Source: an uncultured Acetatifactor sp. (lineage in GTDB: Bacteria > Bacillota > Clostridia > Lachnospirales > Lachnospiraceae). Taken from it: 36,274 nucleotides of DNA. Positions 7,104-15,116 of the stretch are shown piece after piece. Both the position numbers and the translations under genes were made by a program. The notes under the pieces were generated by a model. The model saw only the letters and a list, made by a program, of their open reading frames with translations, made no database searches and was not told where the DNA came from. The stretch spans positions 1 to 36,274 of the forward strand of contig CAJTKW010000012.1 in the NCBI GenBank assembly GCA_910577035.1. Reading direction: 5' to 3'. The first letter of the stretch is position 1; each line of letters begins with the position of its first letter.

Positions 7104-8411
7104 TTGGATACCCCAGGTGCCATACAACTTGTCGTCGTTCTGATTCTCGTTATTTTGTCGGCTTTTTTCTCCTCTGCGGAAACTGCCCTGACTACAGTGT
7201 CCCGGGTGAGGATGCGCAGCCTCGAGGAGGAAGGGAACAAACGCGCGGCAAGAGTCAACAAAATATTGGAAAACTACAGCAAAATGCTCAGTGCCATCCT
7301 CATCGGCAACAACATCGTCAATCTGACAGCATCCTCGCTGGTCACTACCCTGGCTGCCCGTATTAACCTGGTAGTGGGTATCGCTACCGGTACCCTGACC
7401 CTGGTGATCCTGGTCTTTGGCGAGATTGTTCCCAAGACCTGGGCCATGCTGTCTGCGGAAAAGCTGTCCCTTACATACAGCGGAATCATTTACGGGCTCA
7501 TGCAGCTCATGACCCCGGTGATCTTTCTGCTGGACAAATTGTCCAACGTCATTCTGCGCCTGCTGAGGATCGATCCCAACAAAAAAGCCAGCACCATGAC
7601 GGAGGCGGAGCTGCGTACCTATGTGGAGGTCAGCCATGAGGACGGCGTCATCGAGTCCGAGGAGCGGGAAATGATTTACAACGTATTTGATTTTTCCGAT
7701 GCCCTGGCAAAGGATATTATGGTTCCCAGAATCAATATGGTGACGGTGAATGTAACCGACAGCTATGAGCAGATCCTCCAGGTATTCCGGGAGTCCATGT
7801 ATACCCGGCTTCCCGTCTACCAGGACGACCAGGACAACATCATCGGCATCCTCAATATCAAGGACTTTATTCTCACCGAGGATGAGGAGCATTTCCAGGT
7901 TACGAATATTCTGCGGGATGCCCATTATACCTACGAATTCAAGAAAGTGGCCGATCTGCTCATCGAGGTTCGTGAAAAGACCACCAGCGTGACCTTCGTA
8001 CTCAACGAATACGGGGCCACCGTGGGAATGATTACTCTGGAGGATCTGCTGGAGGAAATCGTCGGGGAAATCCGTGACGAGTACGACGCCGACGAGGATG
8101 AGCTGATTCAGCAGAAAGGGGAACGCACCTGGCTGGTGGAGGGCAGCATGAAGCTGGACGACATCAATGACGAGCTGGGCACCAGCCTGGACAGCGAAGA
8201 TTACGACTCCATCAGCGGTATTATCATTGAAAGCTTAAGCCGCCTGCCGGAGGATAACGAGGAGGTTGTTCTGGAAAACGGCATCCACCTGAAGGTTCAG
8301 GGCATTGACCAGAACCGCGTCAGAAAAGTGCTGATGACTCTGCCGCCGGAAGCGGACACCCAGGATGAAACAGACGGCGGAGAAAATTCTGAAGCCGCTG
8401 AGGATAAATAG
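7104..8411 (+). CDS. CNNM/CorC-type transporter with CBS domains (hemolysin-like, 435 aa)
   Basis: A membrane protein of the HlyC/CorC (CNNM) family, whose members are implicated in magnesium or other divalent-cation efflux. The N-terminal DUF21/CNNM domain (about 1-175) carries three to four helices with the SAFFSSAETAL and FGEIVPKTWA motifs. A pair of CBS domains (about 200-325) follows, with IMVPRINM at its start and NEYGATVGMITLEDLLEEIVGEI at its end. The C-terminal transporter-associated CorC_HlyC domain covers about 340-420, followed by an acidic tail. The TTG start at 7104 is set by AAGGAG 7 nt upstream. DegV follows 44 nt downstream, probably in the same transcript. Confidence 0.92.
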   Translation: MDTPGAIQLVVVLILVILSAFFSSAETALTTVSRVRMRSLEEEGNKRAARVNKILENYSKMLSAILIGNNIVNLTASSLVTTLAARINLVVGIATGTLTLVILVFGEIVPKTWAMLSAEKLSLTYSGIIYGLMQLMTPVIFLLDKLSNVILRLLRIDPNKKASTMTEAELRTYVEVSHEDGVIESEEREMIYNVFDFSDALAKDIMVPRINMVTVNVTDSYEQILQVFRESMYTRLPVYQDDQDNIIGILNIKDFILTEDEEHFQVTNILRDAHYTYEFKKVADLLIEVREKTTSVTFVLNEYGATVGMITLEDLLEEIVGEIRDEYDADEDELIQQKGERTWLVEGSMKLDDINDELGTSLDSEDYDSISGIIIESLSRLPEDNEEVVLENGIHLKVQGIDQNRVRKVLMTLPPEADTQDETDGGENSEAAEDK

Positions 8412-8455
8412 CGGCCCAATTAGTCTGATGCAATTTAAAACGGAGGATTACTACC

Positions 8456-9328
8456 ATGAATGATTACCTGATCTATACCGACGCTTCTGCGGATATTGCT
8501 CCGGAAATCGTCAGTAACTATGACATACGTTTTGTAGCCATGAATTACACCGTAGGTGCCGAAGAACGCCTGTGTGCCAGCCTGGAGACCCCGGAATTCC
8601 TGAAAGGCTTTTATGACGCCCAGCGTGCCGGAAAGGAAACCCATACCAGCCAGATCACGCCTCACTTTTATGTGGAGACCTTTGCTCCTCTGCTGGCTGC
8701 CGGACAATCCGTCCTGTACCTTTCCCTCTCCAGCGGCCTGACAAAGACATTCGACTCCGTGAATCTGGCGGCGGCGGAGCTGGCGGAAGAATATTCCCGG
8801 GATAAGGTGGTGGCTGTGGACAGCCTCTGCGCCACCGGCGGCATGGGTCTGTTACTGGAAGCGGCCGCCCACAACCGGGAAGCGGGACTTTCCATTGACG
8901 AAAATGCCGCCTGGCTCAACGAACACCGTCAGGATGTGGTGCACTGGTTTATGGTGGATAATCTGATGTATTTAAAGCGCGGCGGCAGAATCCCTGCCAC
9001 TACCGCAGTCCTGGGTACGGCCTTAAACATCAAGCCCCTCTTAAAGATTGACGGAGAGGGCCATCTGATCACTCTGGAAAAGAAACGGGGCTACAAGCTG
9101 GCCCTGAAGGAATTATCCGCCAAATATGCCGCCGCCCGGGACGCAGGCCATAACCGTGTCTATATCGTCCACGGGGATTGTCCTGACCATGCCGATGAAC
9201 TGGAACAGCTTGTCCTGGCCGTAAACCCCCAGGCGGAGATTACCAAAATGCTGCTCTGCCCCATCATCGGCGCCCACACCGGCCCCGGCATGGCAGCCGT
9301 CATTTTCTTCGGGAACCGTTCTCTATGA
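8456..9328 (+). CDS. DegV family fatty-acid-binding protein (290 aa)
   Basis: A DegV/FakB-type protein, which in Firmicutes binds a fatty acid and presents it to a FakA kinase for phosphorylation. Seen motifs: YTDASADI at the N-terminus, THTSQITPHFY (residues about 62-72), SSGLTKTFDSV, the YLKRGGRIP segment in the second domain, and IGAHTGPGMAAV near the C-terminus. Length is normal. The ATG has GGAGGA 8 nt upstream. No fakA is in the window, and the ligand is not predictable from sequence. The convergent pstB gene ends about 190 nt away. Confidence 0.9.
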   Translation: MNDYLIYTDASADIAPEIVSNYDIRFVAMNYTVGAEERLCASLETPEFLKGFYDAQRAGKETHTSQITPHFYVETFAPLLAAGQSVLYLSLSSGLTKTFDSVNLAAAELAEEYSRDKVVAVDSLCATGGMGLLLEAAAHNREAGLSIDENAAWLNEHRQDVVHWFMVDNLMYLKRGGRIPATTAVLGTALNIKPLLKIDGEGHLITLEKKRGYKLALKELSAKYAAARDAGHNRVYIVHGDCPDHADELEQLVLAVNPQAEITKMLLCPIIGAHTGPGMAAVIFFGNRSL

Positions 9329-9412
9329 CGGTTTCCGGAGGAAAAACCCTGCCGGCAGAGCTTTCCGCGGCATTGCCATCCGCTGGCAAGATTGTCGCCC
9401 CGGCACGCACGA

Positions 9413-9524
9413 TTAAATGCCCCAGACCCATGGCACCCCAGGCACAGTTAAATGCCTCAGACCCATGGCACCCCAGGCAGGGTTATCCGCCCCAGACCCA
9501 TGGCATCCCCGGCGGGGTTATCCG
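9413..9524. repeat. Three tandem 35-bp repeats plus partial fourth
   Basis: Units start at 9413, 9448 and 9483 with exactly 35-bp spacing, and a truncated fourth starts at 9518. Each full unit holds the core CAGACCCATGGCA followed by CCCC-rich sequence; units 1 and 2 begin TTAAATGCC, unit 3 and the stub begin TTATCCG. The stub supplies the TAA stop of pstB. There are no spacers and no reading-frame constraint (35 is not a multiple of 3). The rest of the 9329-9517 gap holds only a weak 6-bp stem TTGCCA/TGGCAA at 9373-9389. Confidence 0.85.
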
Positions 9525-10276
9525 AAACGTCCCGTCACATAATCTTTCGTCCGCCGATCCCGGGGTCTTGTAAACAGCATCCCCGCAGGACCGGCTTCCA
9601 CCAGCTCCCCCAGCAGGAAAAAAGCAGCCTCATCCGAGACCCTGACTGCCTGCTGCATGTTGTGGGTCACAATCACCACGGCATACTCCTTCTTCAAATC
9701 TTTCAGCAATTCCTCGATCTTCAGCGTAGATACCGGATCCAGGGCAGAGGTGGGCTCATCCAGCAGCAGCACCTCCGGTTCTGCCGCCAGAGCCCGGGCA
9801 ATGCAAAGCCGCTGCTGCTGCCCCCCTGACAGTCCCGTCGCCGGCTTCTGCAGCCTCCCCTTCACCTCGTCATAAATGGCCGCCTTCCGCAAGGCTTCCT
9901 CCACGATCCTGTCCAGCTCCTGCCTGCCCCTGACCCCATGCAGCCTGGGACCATAGGCAATATTGTCATAAATGCTCATGGGAAAGGGCGTTGGCTGCTG
10001 AAAGACCATGCCCACCCTTCTTCGAAGCAGGGTGGTGTCCACCCGCCTGTCATAAATATCCTTGCCGTCCAGAAGAATCTTTCCCTCGATCCGCGCATTT
10101 TCCACCAGATCGTTCATCCGGTTGAAACACTTTAAAAGACTGGATTTCCCGCAGCCGCTGGGACCGATAAACGCCGTGACGGCACGGTTCCTGATCTCCA
10201 GATTGATGTTTTTCAGCATATGCGCCGCCCCATAATACAGATTCAGACGCCTTACCGACAGTTTACTTCCGGCCAC
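9518..10276 (-). CDS. pstB: Phosphate ABC transporter ATP-binding protein PstB (252 aa)
   Basis: The ATPase of the high-affinity phosphate importer PstSCAB. Walker A GPSGCGKSS is at 38-46, the signature LSGGQQQR at 149-156, Walker B LLLDEPTSALDP follows, and the family-typical FNRMNDL and C-terminal DYVTGRFG are present. It starts with GTG at 10276, preceded by AAGGAGG about 10 nt upstream. It lies on the same strand as pstS-pstC-pstA but is separated from pstA by about 2.1 kb containing two AT-rich genes of unrelated function. Expression may therefore depend on read-through or a new promoter. No phoU follows; the gene ends in a tandem repeat facing convergent degV. The 131-bp gap 10277-10407 upstream holds no recognisable gene. 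Confidence 0.96.
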   Translation of the reverse strand: MAGSKLSVRRLNLYYGAAHMLKNINLEIRNRAVTAFIGPSGCGKSSLLKCFNRMNDLVENARIEGKILLDGKDIYDRRVDTTLLRRRVGMVFQQPTPFPMSIYDNIAYGPRLHGVRGRQELDRIVEEALRKAAIYDEVKGRLQKPATGLSGGQQQRLCIARALAAEPEVLLLDEPTSALDPVSTLKIEELLKDLKKEYAVVIVTHNMQQAVRVSDEAAFFLLGELVEAGPAGMLFTRPRDRRTKDYVTGRFG

Positions 10277-10407
10277 AAAGTTACCCCTCCTTACATATGG
10301 CTCGGCACCTGTCTCCCGGGCTTCCTCATTCTAATTTATGAAACATCCGTTTGTCTGAATGTCTCTTTCTTATACTGTTTTTCATTCTCCCAACAGACCG
10401 GGTTTGC

Positions 10408-11604
10408 CTACGGCGCCGATTTTACAATATTGTGATACGAAATTGTCATCCTGTCATTCACCGTTGAAACTCCGATTATGTTATTGGAATAAGAAACCGC
10501 AGGGGGAACAAAAATAATATTTGTAATCTTATAATTTCCGTAAGAAGCCGGTATGTCAATTACTGTCAAGTTACTGATACCCAAGTCTTTTTTGTATTTT
10601 CCGAAATAGCCCATGACCTTTGCAGTTTTTTCCGCCAGGCGCTCACCGCAGGAATGATATGTATTCAATAATACAGCGTCTATCAATGTCATAGGCAGCC
10701 TGGCAAGAAATTGCAATACAAATATTTTATACCGCTTTAACTTCCTCGTTATTCTTTTATGGACTTGTACCGCATTTTTTGCAAAAGTTTTTTCAACATC
10801 ATACTTATACTCAATGCTGATACCAGAAGTGAGGTTTGACATAGCTTCGTTTTTATCTTGCCGTATGTTGACAGGTATTCCTACTTTGCACAGGTCTGGA
10901 TATTTTTGTAAAAGCAGCGTCACAATATAGCTGTTGACGGAACAGCCAATATGCCTTGCATCGTCTTTTATTCTCTGCGTTTCTTCCACAGACAAAGTTT
11001 CCCATCGTATATCAGATGAAACGGATTTCCAATACTTCTTGTGTAAATGATAATAATCCTGCCAGGTGAAAAAGCAATTGTTCCATTTATGTTGACAATA
11101 ACGGGCATATAATTTTGCAACAGCAGGCAGACCCTTTTGCGGCACAGTTCTTTCAAGCAAGGTAAGGGGTTTGTATGTAAGCGGTATATCCGATAAAGCA
11201 TTCATAATATCTTTGACAAAATAGATTATGGATTTACCATCGCCCACTAAATGATGCGCCATAATCATAATCTGCGTTTTATCCTCTGAAGGTATGATAA
11301 AAGCCCGGATCAATTCACCCTGCTCAATCGCAAAGGGAACTTTTTCATTTTGATTCACCAGCTCCCTCCAGCTCTTATTTTCATTCATAATTTCTATTTT
11401 ACAGTTTGATACAGACATTTTTTCATAATATGCCAAACCATTTTCCAACACGATTTTTGACATTGTAGCTTCATTTGCTTCAAATGCCTGTTTCACAGCG
11501 GCAGACAGCTTATGGGGGCATACCTTTCCTGCAATTTCAACACATACCGTGATATAGACGTTAGGCTCAAAGAGATTCGAGCGTTCCGTTACAATTTCGT
11601 TCAT
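10408..11604 (-). CDS. Condensation/alcohol acyltransferase-like protein (398 aa)
   Basis: A CoA-dependent acyltransferase-superfamily protein. The HHLVGDGKS segment (H117, H118, D122, G123) matches the HHxxxDG active-site motif shared by chloramphenicol acetyltransferase, alcohol acetyltransferases, Pap proteins and NRPS condensation domains. The size of about 400 aa fits a stand-alone two-lobe enzyme, but no second conserved motif is clear enough to name a substrate. The ATG follows the TetR stop by only 2 nt and its ribosome site (GAGGG) lies in the end of tetR, so the two are translationally coupled. Base composition is markedly more AT-rich than the pst genes on both sides, and the final codons (SAP, then TAG) run back into GC-rich DNA. 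This suggests acquisition, possibly with a fused 3' end. Acyl acceptor and donor are unknown. Confidence 0.7.
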   Translation of the reverse strand: MNEIVTERSNLFEPNVYITVCVEIAGKVCPHKLSAAVKQAFEANEATMSKIVLENGLAYYEKMSVSNCKIEIMNENKSWRELVNQNEKVPFAIEQGELIRAFIIPSEDKTQIMIMAHHLVGDGKSIIYFVKDIMNALSDIPLTYKPLTLLERTVPQKGLPAVAKLYARYCQHKWNNCFFTWQDYYHLHKKYWKSVSSDIRWETLSVEETQRIKDDARHIGCSVNSYIVTLLLQKYPDLCKVGIPVNIRQDKNEAMSNLTSGISIEYKYDVEKTFAKNAVQVHKRITRKLKRYKIFVLQFLARLPMTLIDAVLLNTYHSCGERLAEKTAKVMGYFGKYKKDLGISNLTVIDIPASYGNYKITNIIFVPPAVSYSNNIIGVSTVNDRMTISYHNIVKSAP

Positions 11605-11606
11605 TT

Positions 11607-12218
11607 TTATACCCTCATAAATTCATCTTTTAATAAAATACGGGCCAGATCTTCCTCAGAAATTAGTTCGTACTTGGTTGTAAATAACTTTCTAAGGGAA
11701 TAAAGGTAGACAACTCCCCAAAAATAATCAACTAATTTCATTGGCATACCCCCCACAACGCTTCCCTCTTTTTGCCCTTGAATAATCATTTTTTCAGTGA
11801 TTCCATACAATTCCGATTGATAGATGGTTTCATCAGAAGCAAATCCCTTTTTTTCAAGCGTCATCTGTGTATTCAATGCGACTTTGGCTGCATAGGTTTC
11901 ATCCTCCATAAGATTCGTCATTATGCTTTTGGAGAGTTTGCGTATCTTTTGTTTGGCTGATATAGGCAAATGTGCAAGAATCTTCAGTTCTTTTATCTCT
12001 TCACTATAATTCGTTAAAGCATATATTTCGTTAAATAATTCTTCTTTTGACTTGAAATATACATACAGAGTTCCTTGCCCTATACCGATATGCTTTGCCA
12101 AATCACTTATCTTTGTGCCGGCAAAACCATTCTTAGCAAAGTAGAGCATAGAATCATGCAATATTTTAGAACGGGCTTCTTCACGAATTTCCTGACATCT
12201 CTCCGGAGATTTCGGCAT
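11607..12218 (-). CDS. TetR/AcrR family transcriptional regulator (203 aa)
   Basis: An N-terminal helix-turn-helix domain is visible: ILHDSMLYFAKNGFAGTKIS then DLAKHIGIGQGTLYVYFKSK, a typical TetR recognition helix. The C-terminal two thirds is a variable ligand-binding domain. The ATG at 12218 (MPKSPERCQE) is chosen because AAGGAGG is 8 nt upstream; the frame is open to 12326 without a ribosome site. A consensus promoter with overlapping inverted repeats lies just upstream, consistent with autorepression and control of the coupled acyltransferase. The gene is AT-rich and sits within the pst operon, between pstA and pstB. Confidence 0.88.
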   Translation of the reverse strand: MPKSPERCQEIREEARSKILHDSMLYFAKNGFAGTKISDLAKHIGIGQGTLYVYFKSKEELFNEIYALTNYSEEIKELKILAHLPISAKQKIRKLSKSIMTNLMEDETYAAKVALNTQMTLEKKGFASDETIYQSELYGITEKMIIQGQKEGSVVGGMPMKLVDYFWGVVYLYSLRKLFTTKYELISEEDLARILLKDEFMRV

Positions 12219-12360
12219 TCCACCATCCTCCTTTATGAATGAATATTTGTTCATCAACATTGTAATAGCAATGATACAGTTTGTCAATCCATTTGGCTGC
12301 ATGTTCACAAACGCATCTTTTTGCAAAAGCCCGGATTCCGCTTCCTGCTGTTCTTGCCAT
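12181..12360 (-). other. Short open frame spanning the pst insert junction (59 codons, doubtful gene)
   Basis: An excellent ribosome site (AGGAGG, 5 nt, ATG at 12360) starts a 59-codon frame beginning MARTAGSGIRAFAKRC and ending in TGA at 12181. Its first 15 or so codons are GC-rich like the native pst genes; the remainder is AT-rich, contains the tetR promoter and overlaps the tetR start in another frame. This looks more like the 5' stub of a native gene cut by the insert than a functional peptide gene. A real leader peptide is possible but less likely. Confidence 0.3.
12248..12287 (-). promoter_or_regulatory. tetR promoter with overlapping operator palindromes
   Basis: On the minus strand TTGACA (12282-12287) and TACAAT (12259-12264) are exactly 17 bp apart. 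A perfect inverted repeat CATTG-N6-CAATG (12258-12273) covers the -10 region, and a second palindrome TGTT-N4-AACA (12248-12259) lies immediately downstream. The placement fits TetR autorepression; binding is inferred. Confidence 0.7.
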
Positions 12361-12400
12361 ATCTGCCTCCTGATACCGGCTCTATTCTCCGCTATTTCTT

Positions 12401-13294
12401 TCAGTATGGCTGATTTTCAGGAAGATGACCCTCTGTTTTTCCGGTCTGTCCCAGCTTCAGCAGAAAATTGAGCAGAAGGGCAAACACCAGCAGCACACAG
12501 CCGATGCCGAAAGCCGCCCCATAATCCCCGTTTTCCATCTGCAGATAAAGCTCAAGAGCCAGGGTTCCCCCCGGCTCCAGCGGCTTTTTTAAAAGCCCTT
12601 TCCAACCGGGCAGAAGCCTGGCGCTCCCGGCCGTGAACATCAGCGCCGCAGACTCCCCCACGATCCGCCCCACCGCCAGCAGAATCCCCGTCCGGATTCC
12701 CGGCCCCGCCGCAGGCAGCAGGATTGTCCGGATCATATACCATTTGGGCACTCCCATCCCCAGGGCGCCGTTTCGGTATCCTTCCGGCACCGCCCGCAGC
12801 GCCTGCTGGGTATTCCTGACAATCAGCGGCAGCACCATCAGCGCCAGGGTCAGCGCCCCGTTTAAAAGGGAATAGCCAAGGCCCAGGGCATTGCCGAAAA
12901 ATACCATCCCGAACAACCCGAAGATTACAGAGGGGATTCCCGCCAGGACTTCCGTGGCAAATTCCACCAGCCGCACCAGCCTCCCCCGTCCGGCATATTC
13001 GTTCAGATAGACGGCGCCGCCCACTCCCAGGGGCACGGCGAGTGCCAGCGTGAGCACCGTTATGTACAGCGTGTTCAGCAGGTTTCCGGCAATCCCCGTG
13101 GTGCCTTTCAGTTCGCTGGTAACCGTCATAAAGAATCTCAGGCTTAAGCTGCGGAACCCACGGGAAAAGACGTATCCGGCCATTCCCAGCAGAAGAAATA
13201 CCGACAGCCCGGCAGCCCCATAGATCACTGCCAGCAGAAACGCATCCGGCGGGCTTCCCTGCCTCCCGGACAAAAGAACTCCTTTCCCCTTCAT
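12401..13294 (-). CDS. pstA: Phosphate ABC transporter permease PstA (297 aa)
   Basis: The second membrane subunit of the phosphate importer. Six hydrophobic segments are evident, with the binding-protein-dependent permease loop (near GAL GMGVPKWYMIRTILLPAA, then GILLAVGRIVGESAAL) that contacts PstB, and the VLAGIPSVIFGLFGM segment typical of PstA/PstC. Two starts are possible. The ATG at 13330 overlaps the pstC stop as ATGA, and the ATG at 13294 has GGAGG 7 nt upstream; the latter is preferred. Spacing indicates cotranscription with pstC. Downstream, where pstB would be expected, an AT-rich tetR/acyltransferase insert begins. Confidence 0.93.
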   Translation of the reverse strand: MKGKGVLLSGRQGSPPDAFLLAVIYGAAGLSVFLLLGMAGYVFSRGFRSLSLRFFMTVTSELKGTTGIAGNLLNTLYITVLTLALAVPLGVGGAVYLNEYAGRGRLVRLVEFATEVLAGIPSVIFGLFGMVFFGNALGLGYSLLNGALTLALMVLPLIVRNTQQALRAVPEGYRNGALGMGVPKWYMIRTILLPAAGPGIRTGILLAVGRIVGESAALMFTAGSARLLPGWKGLLKKPLEPGGTLALELYLQMENGDYGAAFGIGCVLLVFALLLNFLLKLGQTGKTEGHLPENQPY

Positions 13295-13326
13295 ACACAA
13301 ACCTCCGTGATTCCCTCCGCGGAATC

Positions 13327-14277
13327 TCATTTTCCTTCTTTCACGGCCCGGTTCAATGTGATATTCACTGCCATGATAAACAGATACAATACCAGCCCTA
13401 TGGAAAACAGTACCTGCCTGTGAACCCCCTGGGCATATCCCATCTCACCGACAATGGCCGTGGTCAGAAACCTCACCGATTCAAAGGGCAGGGGCATATT
13501 GACGCTGCCCCCGGATACCAGGGTAATTGCCATGGCTTCCCCGGCGGCCCTGCCCACCCCCAGTGCCGCCCCTGCCGCAATTCCCGGCCTGGCGGCGGGC
13601 AGAACCACCTGAAAGATTGTCTGCACCCCCGATGCCCCCAGGGCCAGAGAGGCCTCTCTGATGTCCGGGGCCACTGCCCGAATGGCCGCCTCACTCATGT
13701 GAATCACCGTCGGCAGAATCATCACCGCCAGCACCAGCGAGGCGGACAGCAGATTTGCGCCGCCTGTAAAGCGATGGGTGTCTGAACCGGCAAATATCCG
13801 CAGCTCCAGCTTATAGATGAGGGGGCTGAGCAAATGAACCCCCAGCAGGCCAAAGATCACGGAGGGAATACAGGCCAGAAGCTCCACTGCCTGCCGCACA
13901 AGCTCCGCTCCGGGCCTTCCGGACTCCGCCAGATATACCGCCGTAAGAATTCCCACCGGTACCCCCAGCAGGACGGCCAGCGCCGTTCCTGCCAGCGACG
14001 CCAGAATTACATACAGGATACCGAATTTCGGTTCCGCCGCCGTCGGCGCCCAGACCCTGCCGAACAGAAGCTCCTTCCACCCGATTTTAAAAAAGGCCGG
14101 CAGACCGTTTGCAATCATGTACAGCGTGATTGAGGCCACCGCCAGGATTACCGTCCAGGCGCAGGCTGTAAAAAGGACCCGGGCCCACCGCTCCGCTGCC
14201 GTTCCCGTATTTGCACCGCCACGAATATGGAAGCCCCCTTCCCGAGCTTCCAGGCCCCATTCTTTTCCATTTCTCAC
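13327..14277 (-). CDS. pstC: Phosphate ABC transporter permease PstC (316 aa)
   Basis: The first membrane subunit of the phosphate importer. After a hydrophilic N-terminus (about 1-32) there are about six membrane helices, with LLACIPSVIFGLLGVH and the permease coupling loop EASLALGASGVQTIFQVVLP followed by GVGRAAGEAMAITLVSG. It starts with GTG at 14277 in a GTGA overlap with the pstS stop, and GGGGAGG lies 6 nt upstream, so translation is coupled. Its own stop overlaps or abuts the pstA start. Length and motif order are normal for the family. Confidence 0.95.
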   Translation of the reverse strand: MRNGKEWGLEAREGGFHIRGGANTGTAAERWARVLFTACAWTVILAVASITLYMIANGLPAFFKIGWKELLFGRVWAPTAAEPKFGILYVILASLAGTALAVLLGVPVGILTAVYLAESGRPGAELVRQAVELLACIPSVIFGLLGVHLLSPLIYKLELRIFAGSDTHRFTGGANLLSASLVLAVMILPTVIHMSEAAIRAVAPDIREASLALGASGVQTIFQVVLPAARPGIAAGAALGVGRAAGEAMAITLVSGGSVNMPLPFESVRFLTTAIVGEMGYAQGVHRQVLFSIGLVLYLFIMAVNITLNRAVKEGK

Positions 14278-15116
14278 TCTTGGCCCTCCCCCGGCACGGC
14301 AAGCCCCATCTGTTCCACCACTGCCCGGCCTTCTTCCCCCAGCACATATGCAAACCAGGCCCTGACCAGCTCACCCTGCTTCCCGATTTCCCCCGCGGTC
14401 GCCATCACGAAAGGCCTGCTCAGAATGTAGTTTCCTCCTTCCACATTTTCCGGAACAGGCGCCACCCCGTCCAGCTCCAGCGGGATCACACTTTCGTCCA
14501 CCGCTTCCATGGATATGTAACCGATTGCACCGGGGGTGGATGCCACCCTTGCCAGCACCGCGCCGGTACTGCTCAGCTCATTGGCATAGACACAGGCATA
14601 TTCAATACCCAGAAGCTCCTCGAAAGCTTCCCTGGTGCCGCTGCCCGCCGTATGCCCGATGACTACGATGGGAAGCCTTTCTCCGCCCAGCTGGCTCCAG
14701 TCAGTGATTCTGCCGGTATAGATTTTTCTCAGCTCCTGCCTGGTGAGTCCCCGCACCCTGCTGCCGGGATCCACACAGACCGCAATACCGTCCAGGGCCA
14801 CAATATTCTCCACCGCGCCCCGTTCCTTCTCCTCCGGTTTCAGGCTTCTGGAAGAATTGCCTATATCCGCGCTTCCGGAAACCACTGCCGCAATTCCCGC
14901 TCCGGACCCCACGCACTCTACCGTCACCCTCACACCGGGATACTTCTCCATAAAGCCCTCCGCCAGCCCATTGGACAGCTTCTCCATGGAAGTACTCCCT
15001 GCCAGGCAGATACTGCCGGACAGCTCCTCCGCCGGGGCTGCCGTCCGTCTCCCGCAGATGGACAGCCAGCAGATCAGCCCCCCGGCAATCAGCAGGAATA
15101 TTGCCCTTTCCCTCAT
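14274..15116 (-). CDS. pstS: Phosphate-binding protein PstS (280 aa)
   Basis: The extracellular phosphate receptor. A hydrophobic N-terminal segment ends in WLSIC-GRR; the cysteine could be a lipoprotein anchor, although Ile at -1 is an unusual lipobox residue. The mature part shows the PstS motifs LAGSTSMEKL, GSGAGIAAVVSGSADIG, the IYTGRITDWSQLGG stretch, and HTAGSGTREAFEE that contacts phosphate, followed by GAIGYIS. The ATG at 15116 overlaps the amidase stop as ATGA, and the stop overlaps the pstC GTG, so it sits inside a tightly coupled operon. Low-phosphate induction is expected from the family, but no PHO box was identified. Confidence 0.93.
   Translation of the reverse strand: MRERAIFLLIAGGLICWLSICGRRTAAPAEELSGSICLAGSTSMEKLSNGLAEGFMEKYPGVRVTVECVGSGAGIAAVVSGSADIGNSSRSLKPEEKERGAVENIVALDGIAVCVDPGSRVRGLTRQELRKIYTGRITDWSQLGGERLPIVVIGHTAGSGTREAFEELLGIEYACVYANELSSTGAVLARVASTPGAIGYISMEAVDESVIPLELDGVAPVPENVEGGNYILSRPFVMATAGEIGKQGELVRAWFAYVLGEEGRAVVEQMGLAVPGEGQE

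Noticed and set aside
7062..7925. Long minus-strand open frame opposite the CNNM gene (287 codons)
   Set aside because: It has low-complexity His/Gln/Asp composition, no ribosome site, and is antisense to a clear gene.
9413..9524. Short regularly spaced repeats as a CRISPR array
   Set aside because: The units are directly adjacent at 35-bp spacing with no spacers, and no cas genes are present.
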